Both the position numbers and the translations under genes were made by a program. Positions 48,858 to 56,680 of a DNA stretch of 64,000 bases are shown here, one piece after another. Under the pieces are notes generated by a model. The model saw only the letters and a list, made by a program, of their open reading frames with translations, made no database searches and was not told the origin of the DNA. Where the stretch lies: contig JBKBLE010000009.1 in NCBI GenBank assembly GCA_046296655.1, positions 1 to 64,000 of the forward strand, given 5' to 3'. Source of the stretch: Cloacibacterium sp046296655 (GTDB lineage Bacteria > Bacteroidota > Bacteroidia > Flavobacteriales > Weeksellaceae). Every line of letters starts with the position of its first letter. Position 1 is the first letter of the stretch.

Positions 48858-49260
48858 TTTGTCATTCTGAATGGAGCGTAGCGTAATGAAGAATCTATTC
48901 TATTTCTTTATTTAAAAATTTCCAATCAGGATTAAAGTCTTTTATCAAATTTTCTTTTTTTAATCTTGTCCAACCTTTGAGTTGTTTTTCTCTTGCTATT
49001 GCAATTTCAACATCTTGAAAATATTCATAATAAACTAAAAAGAAACATTTGTATTTTGAAGTAAAATGTTTATTTATAGCATCGGGATTTTGATGCCAAT
49101 ACAATCTTGCTTTCAAATCATTTGTAAAACCGATGTATAAAACGGTTTTATTAAGATTTGTAAGTATATAAACATAATAATTATGTGTTCCTAAAGTTTT
49201 CATTTATTTCATTTAACATATTCTTCACTTCATTCGTTCCTCATTTCGTTCAGAATGACA
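48857..49260. mobile_element. Element E3: complete GIY-YIG palindromic element
   Basis: The left end TGTCATTCTGAATGGAGCG... (from 48860) and the right end ...TCGTTCAGAATGACA (to 49260) are inverted. Shared cores are TGTCATTCTGAA/TTCAGAATGACA and an inner GAAGAAT/TTCTTC. Between them is only the intact GIY-YIG gene. The left end overlaps the gene's stop codon and the right end begins 17 nt before its start codon. E1 and E2 share these ends. Confidence 0.8.
48895..49203 (-). CDS. Small GIY-YIG nuclease family protein
   Basis: A 102-residue single-domain protein. The GIY-YIG core is complete: YYVYILTNLNKTVLYIGFTN (about residues 9-28, with YVYIL and YIG), then DLKARLYWHQN with the catalytic arginine, and EIAIAREKQLKGWTRLKKE, where a conserved glutamate lies near the end. 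Such stand-alone proteins (UvrC-N/YhbQ-like) are common in Bacteroidota. It lies in the same direction as the efflux operon, enclosed by the two inverted ends of E3. It has no promoter box of its own, so it would be expressed from the operon or from the element end. Confidence 0.92.
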   Translation of the reverse strand: MKTLGTHNYYVYILTNLNKTVLYIGFTNDLKARLYWHQNPDAINKHFTSKYKCFFLVYYEYFQDVEIAIAREKQLKGWTRLKKENLIKDFNPDWKFLNKEIE

Positions 49261-49269
49261 TACAGCAAT

Positions 49270-50187
49270 TTATTGTGATAATAGTAATATAAAACTATCT
49301 TCTATGGTAGCTTCTATTTTGTTGATTTCAATTTTGTTAAATCTTTTTTCTTGTAAAAATTTCTCCAAAGTTTCCTTTTTAAAATCTTTTTCTTTTTTAA
49401 TGACTACGTGTACAAATTCTCCAAAGGCATATGTATTTTTAGTGGTTCCGTATTCTTTGAGGATTTTGATGAGAGCAGGAATATTTTCGGTTTTTACTTC
49501 GTATAAATCTTCAGGGAAGCTATTGCAAATGTTTTGTGGGGTGTCAATTTTTAAAATTTTCCCGTTTTGCATGAGCGCAACTCTGTCACAGAGTGTGGCT
49601 TCATCCATGTAAGGAGTTGCTACCACGATGGTGATGCCTTGTTGTTTTAAGCGTTTCAGCATCTCCCAAAATTCTTTTCTCGAAACTGGGTCGACTCCTG
49701 TTGTAGGTTCGTCTAGAAATAGTACTTTTGGTTTGTGAATGAGAGCGCAAGAAAGTGCTAATTTCTGTTTCATTCCGCCAGAAAGTTTCCCTGCTTTTCG
49801 GTCTTTAAATGGTTCAATCTGCTGATAAATATCTTTGATTAAATCGTAATTTTCTTGAATACTTGTATTGAAAACACTAGCGAAAAATTCTAGATTTTCT
49901 TCTACAGTTAAATCTTGATACAGAGAAAATTTCCCTGGCATATAACCAAGAATCTTTCGGATTTTTTTGTAATCTTTAACTATATCAAGTCCTTCAATTT
50001 CAGCAGAACCAGAATCTGGATGAAGAAGGGTAGTCAGCATTCGGAAAATAGAGGTTTTGCCGCTTCCATCGGGGCCAATCAATCCGAAAATTTCTCCATC
50101 TTCTACCGAAAAGGAAATGTTATCTACCGCCAGAATTTTTTGTTTTTTTTCGCCGTAAGATTTTGATATGTTTTTAACTTCTATCAT
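49270..50187 (-). CDS. ABC transporter ATP-binding protein (first ATPase of the exporter)
   Basis: A 305-residue ATPase. Walker A GLIGPDGSGKTSIFR near residue 35, the signature KLSGGMKQKLALSCAL near 138 and Walker B VLFLDEPTTGVDPVS near 159 are present. The GPDGSGKTS Walker variant is that of the N-terminal half of YbhF. A C-terminal regulatory-like domain follows from about 225. It works with the ATPase at 48096. A 506-bp stretch separates it from the HlyD gene upstream, filled by the 66-bp array and another palindrome. Confidence 0.91.
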   Translation of the reverse strand: MIEVKNISKSYGEKKQKILAVDNISFSVEDGEIFGLIGPDGSGKTSIFRMLTTLLHPDSGSAEIEGLDIVKDYKKIRKILGYMPGKFSLYQDLTVEENLEFFASVFNTSIQENYDLIKDIYQQIEPFKDRKAGKLSGGMKQKLALSCALIHKPKVLFLDEPTTGVDPVSRKEFWEMLKRLKQQGITIVVATPYMDEATLCDRVALMQNGKILKIDTPQNICNSFPEDLYEVKTENIPALIKILKEYGTTKNTYAFGEFVHVVIKKEKDFKKETLEKFLQEKRFNKIEINKIEATIEDSFILLLSQ

Positions 50188-50190
50188 TTG

Positions 50191-50580
50191 ATTTCGCCAC
50201 TTCGTGGCTTCATAAATTGTTGATTACTCATTTCATAGCGCTTCGCACTATGCTATTGATTTCGCCACTTCGTGGCTTCATAAATTGTTGATTACTTATT
50301 TCATAGCTTCGCACTATGCTATTGATTTCGCCACTTCGTGGCTTCATAAATTGTTGANNNNNNNNNNNNNNNNNNNNNNNNNNNNNNNNNNNNNNNNNNN
50401 NNNNNNNNNNNNNNNNNNNNNNNNNNNNNNNNNNNNNNNNNNNNNNNNNNNNNNNTTGTTGATTACTTATTTCATAGCTTCGCACTATGCTATTGATTTC
50501 GCCACTTCGTGGCTTCATAAATTGTTGATTACTCATTTCATAGCTTCGCACTATGCTATTGATTTCGCCACTTCGTGGCT
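50191..50580. repeat. 66-bp tandem array with two hairpins per unit, containing an N gap
   Basis: Units begin ATTTCGCCACTTCGTGGCTT at 50191, 50259, 50325, 50496 and 50562. The spacing is 68 bp for the first and 66 bp for the others outside the gap. Each unit has the hairpin GCCACTTCGTGGC and the hairpin CATAGCTTCGCACTATG. Bases 50358-50455 are 98 N. The N length does not fit the unit phase (59 or 125 would), so the true copy number is unknown. Long frames through it on both strands exist only because 66 is a multiple of 3. Confidence 0.92.
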
Positions 50581-50630
50581 CGTTAATTTTGAAAATATTT
50601 TCTATTTCTTTTTAATTATATTAGAGTAGA

Positions 50631-50678
50631 TTCCCCTCTTTCAGAGGGGTGTCAAAATCTTTGATTTTGACGGGGTGT
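50631..50678. repeat. CCCCTCT / GTCAAAATC double palindrome
   Basis: CCCCTCT-TTC-AGAGGGG (50633-50649) is followed by GTCAAAATC-TTT-GATTTTGAC (50651-50671) and GGGG. It resembles a palindromic intergenic repeat frequent in Flavobacteriia. It lies just downstream (on the minus strand) of the HlyD gene. Confidence 0.65.
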
Positions 50679-50693
50679 TAAAAAACATCAGAT

Positions 50694-51665
50694 TTAAAGT
50701 TTCACTTCTCCGTACATTCCAATTTTTAGAAAGCCATCATTTTTAACATGTATTTTGGTAGCGTAAACAAGATTGGCTCTTTCATCTTTGGTTTGAATGG
50801 TTTTTGGTGTAAATTCAGATTTTTGAGAAATCCAGTAGATTTTTCCGTTCATTTCTTTGGTTTCACCATTTCCTGCATCAACTAAAATTTTTACATTTTG
50901 ACCAACTTTTACTTTTGCCAATTGGTCTCCTGTAATGTAAGCTCTCAGTGTCATTTCATCTAAATTCGCCATTTTATAAATGGGTTTTCCGATGGTGGCA
51001 AACTCGCCTTTATTCATGTATTTGGTAAGTACAATTCCTTTGATGGGTGAAGAAATAACATTATGTTTTAGCTGTTCATCTATTTGCAAAACTTTCTTCT
51101 CGGTAGGATTTTTTTCACTTAAAATAGCTCTATTCTGAATTTTTACTTGTTCTAAAGTAGAAGAAATCTGTTGTTTTAAAATTTCTGATTGTGATTTTGC
51201 TGTTGCAATTTGTTTTTGAATTACTGCAACATTTCCGTTTAAATCATCTAATTGCTTGCGCGTTGCAGCATCTGATTTTACAAGATTGGCGGTTCTGTTT
51301 CTTTCTCTCACTGCATTGTTTAATTGCTCTTGAAGCACAGCAATTTGAGCATTTTGTGTAGCCAACTGAGATTGCAGAACTGCAATTTGAGGTGCTGCAT
51401 CATTGGTTTTTTGTTCGATGGCATTGATAGAAGCCAAAACCTGTTCTTTTTGTAATTCTACGCCTTTTCCGTCAATAAGACCTACGTTTTGATTGGCTGT
51501 TAATTCATCTCCTTCATTGAGATTGAGTTCGAGGATTTTTCCTGTAGCTTCCGCCGTAACGATTATTTCATCTGCTTCGAAAGTTCCAGAAGCATCATAA
51601 TCTTGGTCTGCTCTTTTGCAAGAGAAAATGGTCAAAACTAGGAGAGGAAGAATATATTTTTTCAT
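50694..51665 (-). CDS. HlyD/RND-type membrane fusion lipoprotein
   Basis: A 323-residue periplasmic adaptor. A lipobox LTIFSC anchors Cys16. The layout is beta-barrel/lipoyl (VTAEATGKILELNLNEGD near 36), a long coiled-coil hairpin (about 70-195, rich in Gln and Leu), second lipoyl half (ISSPIKGIVLTKYMNKGE near 205), then beta-barrel. It links the inner-membrane ABC exporter to the TolC-like channel, as YbhG does. It follows tolC by 66 bp and is part of the TetR-controlled operon. Confidence 0.92.
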   Translation of the reverse strand: MKKYILPLLVLTIFSCKRADQDYDASGTFEADEIIVTAEATGKILELNLNEGDELTANQNVGLIDGKGVELQKEQVLASINAIEQKTNDAAPQIAVLQSQLATQNAQIAVLQEQLNNAVRERNRTANLVKSDAATRKQLDDLNGNVAVIQKQIATAKSQSEILKQQISSTLEQVKIQNRAILSEKNPTEKKVLQIDEQLKHNVISSPIKGIVLTKYMNKGEFATIGKPIYKMANLDEMTLRAYITGDQLAKVKVGQNVKILVDAGNGETKEMNGKIYWISQKSEFTPKTIQTKDERANLVYATKIHVKNDGFLKIGMYGEVKL

Positions 51666-51731
51666 TTTTTATTTTTTGTAAAGTTGTACAATCGTGAAGT
51701 TGTTAAGAAGTTTAATTTTCCCTTTTCATTT

Positions 51732-52982
51732 TCAATTATTTAGTTGAGCTTTCAAGTTATATTGGGTCAATAAATATTGAATTTCGTGGGTAATTTTTGT
51801 GAGAATTGCTTGTTCTTCGGCGGTTACTTCTCGCAGATAATCGTTGGTGGTGATAACACCATTTTCTAATTGGGCAAGACTTGCTGTTTTGATGTTTTTT
51901 CTTAGTTCAATCAGTTCATTGTCTTTGTCTATTAAATTTTGAATCTTTTCAAGGTCATTTCTTTGTTGGATTTCAATAAAATTTTGGTTAAACAAGAAGT
52001 TTTCTCTTTGGATTTCGATATCTTGTGACTGATTTTCTAACAAAGCCAAATCGTTTTTCTGAGTGTAAAATCCAGAAATCGGGATGTTAAGTCTAATTCC
52101 GCCAATATAGAAAATGTCAAACTCATTTTTCAGCATATTGAAGCCCGGTTTTCCGTATCCACCTTGGAAAAATGCTCCTAATTTTGGAGTGTTTTTAGTA
52201 TTGATGATTTTTCTATGCGTTTCTAGAAGTTTTTTCTGTGCATCAAAAAGTTTCAGTTCTGAGCGGTTATTATTCTTCGTTAAGAGAATTTTTTCAGGAG
52301 TTTCGAGTTGAGTATTTTCGTCGATATTTTTCTTGATGAAGTAAGAAAGCATTTGCACGAAATTTTGCTTTATGGCTTGGAGTTCAATTTCTTTTTGTTC
52401 AATTTTCACCAATTCTGCTTTTAAAACATCGAGATTGCTTCTAAAAATTACGCCGTTTTTGAGTTGAGCTTCTGCTTTTTTGATACCTTCTTTGATGTCA
52501 AGTTTTGTGAATTGCAGTTGAGTCCATTGTTTATTGGTTTGTAGAATCCCAAAATAGAGTTGATTAATTCGCTCTTTCAATTTATCTAATTCCACTTCAG
52601 TTTGTATGGTTTGAACTTCGGACTGGATTTTTGCTAAATTTTTCTGATTTCTAATATTTCCGCCATCGTAAATGGTTTGAGAAACGTCTGCAAAAACTTT
52701 GTATTGGTCTTTGCTGAGTGGTTCTACATTCACGTTTGGTAATTTTACAGGAAATTGAGTAACATCATTTTGGTAAGTAGCTTGCGCTGTAATGTTTACT
52801 TGAGGAAGCCAGCCTTTTAGGGCATTTTCTGTAGTGTATTGCTCTGCTTTTTTAATCAATTCTTGCTTTTTGATTAAAGGATAATTTTCTCGTGACCATT
52901 GGTAACATTGTTCAAGGGTAATGATTTCTTGGGCATTGATGAGCCCTATGAAAAAGAGGAAAATGTATTTAAGTTTTTCCAT
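51732..52982 (-). CDS. TolC family outer membrane channel protein
   Basis: A 416-residue outer membrane efflux protein. A signal peptide (MEKLKYIFLFFIGLINAQ) is followed by two TolC repeats rich in long helices (for example WSRENYPLIKKQELIKKAEQ, LEKIQNLIDKDNELIELRKN). Short beta-strand segments such as LGAFFQGGYGKPGFN are typical of the outer-membrane barrel. It begins 4 nt after the tetR stop, so it is cotranscribed. It should form the exit duct for the ABC exporter. Confidence 0.92.
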   Translation of the reverse strand: MEKLKYIFLFFIGLINAQEIITLEQCYQWSRENYPLIKKQELIKKAEQYTTENALKGWLPQVNITAQATYQNDVTQFPVKLPNVNVEPLSKDQYKVFADVSQTIYDGGNIRNQKNLAKIQSEVQTIQTEVELDKLKERINQLYFGILQTNKQWTQLQFTKLDIKEGIKKAEAQLKNGVIFRSNLDVLKAELVKIEQKEIELQAIKQNFVQMLSYFIKKNIDENTQLETPEKILLTKNNNRSELKLFDAQKKLLETHRKIINTKNTPKLGAFFQGGYGKPGFNMLKNEFDIFYIGGIRLNIPISGFYTQKNDLALLENQSQDIEIQRENFLFNQNFIEIQQRNDLEKIQNLIDKDNELIELRKNIKTASLAQLENGVITTNDYLREVTAEEQAILTKITHEIQYLLTQYNLKAQLNN

Positions 52983-52986
52983 CGTT

Positions 52987-53616
52987 TTAAAGATTTTCAG
53001 TTTTTATTTCTAAAAGTTGTTTCATCCAGATTGGAACGAGTTTTCTTCTTTCGCTAATGAATTGGTGGTATTCTTCTTCATTAGTCAGTTCAAAAGCGTT
53101 AAAAACGGGTTTGGCTACAAAAGGAAAAATGGTCATTGCTAAGAAATTGACTAAATAATGCAATGGATTGATTTCTGGTCTTTTTTCTTTGATTTGTTTG
53201 ATGATGACAGAATTTTCAAAAATTTTGTTGATAGGAATAATCTTTGTGATGTTAGAATTTTTTTTCTGAATTTCACTGATTACAAAAAGAGGAAGATTAG
53301 GATTTTTAGACAAAATTTCGAAATATTTTTCTGAGGCCAAATCTATTTTTTCTTCTAAAGATGTTTTCTCGTTGCTTAAAATAGGTAAAATCTTCCCGAA
53401 GAGTAACACCACTTTTATCTTCATCACTTGTTCAAAAAGTTTTTCTTTACTTCGGAAATAGTAATTGAGTAAAGCCAGATTTATTCCTGCTTTTTCGGCA
53501 ATATCTCTGGTTCTGGTTCCTGCAAATCCTTTTTCGGTAAAGACTTCTGAAGCTGCTTCTAAAATTTTTTCTTCGGTAGATTGTTCTTGTTCATTCATCT
53601 GTTTTTCACTTTTCAT
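52987..53616 (-). CDS. TetR/AcrR family transcriptional regulator
   Basis: A 209-residue repressor-type regulator. The N-terminal helix-turn-helix reads ILEAASEVFTEKGFAGTRTR and DIAEKAGINLALLNYYFRSK, near residues 19-60. The rest is an all-helical ligand-binding domain. It is the first gene of the efflux operon, so it likely represses its own operon and releases it when a toxic ligand binds. The start is ATG 53616 (MKSEKQMNEQ). The frame from 53631 uses the TTG of the promoter -7 box. Confidence 0.92.
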   Translation of the reverse strand: MKSEKQMNEQEQSTEEKILEAASEVFTEKGFAGTRTRDIAEKAGINLALLNYYFRSKEKLFEQVMKIKVVLLFGKILPILSNEKTSLEEKIDLASEKYFEILSKNPNLPLFVISEIQKKNSNITKIIPINKIFENSVIIKQIKEKRPEINPLHYLVNFLAMTIFPFVAKPVFNAFELTNEEEYHQFISERRKLVPIWMKQLLEIKTENL

Positions 53617-53620
53617 AAAA

Positions 53621-53653
53621 CAAATGTACAATTAAAAATTTGATTTAAACAAA
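53621..53653 (-). promoter_or_regulatory. Promoter of the efflux operon
   Basis: On the minus strand, TTTG (53650-53653) is followed after 21 nt by TACATTTG (53621-53628). This matches -33 TTTG / -7 TAnnTTTG with ideal spacing. The -7 box ends 4 nt before the tetR ATG. Confidence 0.75.
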
Positions 53654-53666
53654 TTATTTAATCAAA
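53639..53666. promoter_or_regulatory. Candidate TetR operator overlapping the -33 box
   Basis: A 28-bp imperfect palindrome with arms TTTGATTTAAA and TATTTAATCAAA covers the -33 promoter box of tetR. Position and symmetry suit a repressor operator for autoregulation. Confidence 0.55.
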
Positions 53667-53680
53667 TGATTAAGGTTATA

Positions 53681-53716
53681 AAAAACAAAAACACAACCCA
53701 TTTCTGAATTGTGTTT
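53681..53716 (-). terminator. Terminator of the nuo operon
   Basis: On the minus strand AAACACAA pairs with TTGTGTTT around a 12-nt loop and is followed by TTGTTTTTT, just after the nuoN stop codon. Confidence 0.75.
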
Positions 53717-53739
53717 ATTTTATGATTAAGACTTGCTGA

Positions 53740-55119
53740 TTAAAGTCCGAATTGTACTTTGAAAAGGTCTGGATAAATACCTATTGCAAGAATTGCTACA
53801 ATGATGAAAACTGCAATAATATTATACGTAATGCTTACCTTTTCTGAACTTTTAAATGTAGTTTCTGTATGGAAAAACATTGAAATAATCAGTTTTAAAT
53901 AATAAGCGATACTTAGTGCAGAACCAATTACAGCAATCAAAACTAAGAAAGCAGCTCCGTTCATCGCTTGAGCAAAAATGTTAAATTTCGCTACGAATCC
54001 TGCTGTTAATGGAATACCTGCCATTGATAATAATGAAACGGCTGTTACAACTGCTAATAAAGGTTCAGATTTTGCCAATCCTTTAAACGCTTCAAATGAA
54101 GTTTCTCTTTTTAGTTTTTCTACCCAAATTAAAGTCATAAATACTCCAACTGTAGCGAGTGAATAAGCGAATAAGTAAAATGCTAAATTATATACAGATA
54201 AGCTGTTTGCTCCGAAGAAAATTAAACCTAAATAACCTGCATGAGAAACAGACGAATAAGCCAACATTCTCTTAGCATTGGTTTGTGCTAATCCCATTGC
54301 ATTGGCTAATAAAAGCGTGATGATGACTAAAACGCCTAGAATGTTAATCCATTCTTTGATGCTTCCTGCAAAAGCAAGATTCATAACTTTGAAGAAGGCA
54401 AAGAATGCAGCAATTTTTACTACAGAAGCCATGAATGCTGTAATCAATGATGGAGCACCTTGGTAAACATCTGGACTCCACATGTGAAAAGGAGCTAGAG
54501 AAACCTTAAATGCCATTGCTACCAACATTAACATGATTCCCATTACAAACATTAAGTCTTTAGGATTTGCAACGCTGAAAGTATTGATTATATGAACATC
54601 AAAACTACCTGTGCTTCCATAAATTAATGCAATTCCGAAAAGTAGGAATCCTGTAGCAAATGCTCCCATTAAGAAATACTTAATTGAAGCTTCGTTTGAG
54701 CGTAAATCAGTCTTGTTGCTTCCAGCCATTACATATAGCGGAATAGATAAGATTTCGATTCCTAAAAATAGTGTTACTAAATTTGTAAAACTGAAAAGAA
54801 TTACTGCTCCGATTAATGAAAATAACATTAACGAATATAATTCTGATTGGTGATTACGGTGATTGTTAAATGCAAAACCTCCTAAGAAGAAAATTAACAA
54901 TGTAACCACTAAAGAAATTTTGGTAAATAAAGCAGCATTTTCATTAAAATCAAACATAGATTTGTATTGATTAAAAAATGCTAACTCAGGAGAGAAGCTT
55001 ACACAAAGTGCAACCAAAAGTCCCAAAATTCCGATATATTTTGCAAATTTTCCTTGATTATAAACTCCAGAAAATAATGCTAATACTGCCGTAAGGAATA
55101 AAACTACTAAAACACTCAT
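53740..55119 (-). CDS. nuoN: NADH-quinone oxidoreductase subunit N
   Basis: A 459-residue proton-pumping subunit of Complex I with about 14 membrane helices, an antiporter-like protein. Conserved helix motifs include APFHMWSPDVYQGAPSLITA near residue 213 and AKRMLAYSSVSHAGYLGLI near 284. It is the last gene of the operon, followed by a terminator. The spacer before it (55120-55192) holds a heptamer tract. Confidence 0.95.
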   Translation of the reverse strand: MSVLVVLFLTAVLALFSGVYNQGKFAKYIGILGLLVALCVSFSPELAFFNQYKSMFDFNENAALFTKISLVVTLLIFFLGGFAFNNHRNHQSELYSLMLFSLIGAVILFSFTNLVTLFLGIEILSIPLYVMAGSNKTDLRSNEASIKYFLMGAFATGFLLFGIALIYGSTGSFDVHIINTFSVANPKDLMFVMGIMLMLVAMAFKVSLAPFHMWSPDVYQGAPSLITAFMASVVKIAAFFAFFKVMNLAFAGSIKEWINILGVLVIITLLLANAMGLAQTNAKRMLAYSSVSHAGYLGLIFFGANSLSVYNLAFYLFAYSLATVGVFMTLIWVEKLKRETSFEAFKGLAKSEPLLAVVTAVSLLSMAGIPLTAGFVAKFNIFAQAMNGAAFLVLIAVIGSALSIAYYLKLIISMFFHTETTFKSSEKVSITYNIIAVFIIVAILAIGIYPDLFKVQFGL

Positions 55120-55126
55120 TATTTAT

Positions 55127-55161
55127 AGATTTGAGATTTAAGATTTGAGATTTGAGATTCT
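55127..55161. repeat. Heptamer tract between nuoM and nuoN
   Basis: Units AGATTTG, AGATTTA, AGATTTG, AGATTTG, AGATTCT in tandem. Confidence 0.85.
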
Positions 55162-55192
55162 CAAAAAACAAATTCTAAAATTTATTATTTTT

Positions 55193-56677
55193 TTAACCCT
55201 TAATAGAAGAGTAGATAAACTTCAAAGAACTATTCACCATTTCTAAAACACCGCTTGGGAAAACTCCTAATACGATTACCACTACAGCCAAACTTGCCAA
55301 TACTACAAATTCTACATTAGAAATGTCTTTTAAGGTACTTACCACTCTTTCGTCACCGGTTCCAAACATGGTTTTTCCATACATTCTGAGCAGATAAACT
55401 GCTGCTAGAATAATAGTAAGACCTGCAAAAACGACTACCACTTTATCATAATCAAAAATAGATTTTAATAAAATAAATTCGCCGATGAATCCATTGGTTA
55501 ATGGAACTCCCATAGAACCAAGTAATAAAATCATGAAAAGCGTAGCAAATTTAGGAGCCGCTTTAGCGTAACCTCCCATTTGTCTGATGTCTCTTGTTTT
55601 AAATTGTTTGATTAAAATATCAGCACAGTAGAATAAACCTACTACATTAATACCGTGTGCAAAAGTTTGAACTAAAGCTCCTTGCGCTCCTTCGAAAGTA
55701 AAATTTCCTTGAGCAGTAAGAATAGCAGAAGCAAAAATACCTGCTACCATTAATCCTACGTGTGAAAGCGATGAGTAAGCGATAATTTTCTTAATATCAT
55801 GGTGTACAATCGCAATAAGCGCTCCGTAAACCACTCCTAGAATAGAAAGAATCATCACGACTTGCCCTGAAGTTCCGAGTAAAGCAGTTGGCGCAATTGG
55901 TAATAAATATCTTAAAACACCATAAATAGCCATTTTAAGCATGATACCAGAAAGCAACATCGTTCCTTGAGTAGGAGAGAAGGTATACGTATCTGGTTGC
56001 CAATTGTGAAGAGGGAAAATTGGTAATTTTACAGCAAAAGCTAAGAAAATTAACCAGAAAACCACTACTTGTTGTACTTCGTTTAAGTTAGCGTTGTATA
56101 AATCTGTTAGTTCAAAAGATGCAGCATGGTTGTAAATATAAATTAAACCAATAAACATAAATAATGAACCTACAAAAGTATATACGAAAAACTTAGTAGT
56201 AACTTTAATTCTCTTTTCTTCGTCTCCCCAAAGTCCTGCGATGAACCAAATTGGTATAAGTGTTACTTCCCAGAAGACGTAGAATAATAATCCGTCTAGA
56301 GCGGTGAAAACACCTACTAAACCAAACTGCATTAATAGAATTAACGCATAGAAATTATTATTGTATTTCTTGTTTTCATTAAAAGAAGAAAGAATAATTA
56401 ATGGAACTAAAATGTTTGTTAATAATAACAAAAGCATACTCATTCCGTCTACACCGAAGTGTAATGTGCTTTTAATATAGGATGACCACGGTTTGATAAT
56501 CTCAAATTGTAATGGAGAGTCTACCGTAGGTACATTATTAAATAGTGATAGCATGTAGAATGTTAAAAACATCTGCACGAAAGCAATTCCTACTGCTAAA
56601 TATTTGCTATTAGAGTTTCTAAACGCAAAAACTAATCCTGAACCAATTAAAGGTAAAAGTAACAGTGCTTCTAACAT
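55193..56677 (-). CDS. nuoM: NADH-quinone oxidoreductase subunit M
   Basis: A 494-residue antiporter-like proton-pumping subunit of Complex I. Conserved segments: FHYGVDGMSMLLLLLTN-like HFGVDGMSMLLL near 73, FYVFWEVTLIPIWF near 132, LPIFPLHNWQPDTYTFSPT near 218 and KKIIAYSSLSHVGLMVAG near 297. Length and about 14 helices fit the family. It follows nuoL by 3 nt. Confidence 0.96.
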   Translation of the reverse strand: MLEALLLLPLIGSGLVFAFRNSNSKYLAVGIAFVQMFLTFYMLSLFNNVPTVDSPLQFEIIKPWSSYIKSTLHFGVDGMSMLLLLLTNILVPLIILSSFNENKKYNNNFYALILLMQFGLVGVFTALDGLLFYVFWEVTLIPIWFIAGLWGDEEKRIKVTTKFFVYTFVGSLFMFIGLIYIYNHAASFELTDLYNANLNEVQQVVVFWLIFLAFAVKLPIFPLHNWQPDTYTFSPTQGTMLLSGIMLKMAIYGVLRYLLPIAPTALLGTSGQVVMILSILGVVYGALIAIVHHDIKKIIAYSSLSHVGLMVAGIFASAILTAQGNFTFEGAQGALVQTFAHGINVVGLFYCADILIKQFKTRDIRQMGGYAKAAPKFATLFMILLLGSMGVPLTNGFIGEFILLKSIFDYDKVVVVFAGLTIILAAVYLLRMYGKTMFGTGDERVVSTLKDISNVEFVVLASLAVVVIVLGVFPSGVLEMVNSSLKFIYSSIKG

Positions 56678-56680
56678 TTG

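Noticed and set aside
49304..49612. 102-residue plus-strand frame opposite the first exporter ATPase.
   Set aside because: Antisense to a conserved ABC protein, with low-complexity composition and no support.
50191..50580. CRISPR array.
   Set aside because: The units are contiguous 66-bp repeats with no unique spacers, and there are no cas genes. The internal structure is two hairpins per unit.
50228..50629. Long open frames on both strands through the 66-bp array, with a 22-residue peptide repeat.
   Set aside because: They exist because the unit length is a multiple of three and they run through N bases. The sequence is palindromic and has a related copy in a non-coding spacer, so a protein is unlikely.
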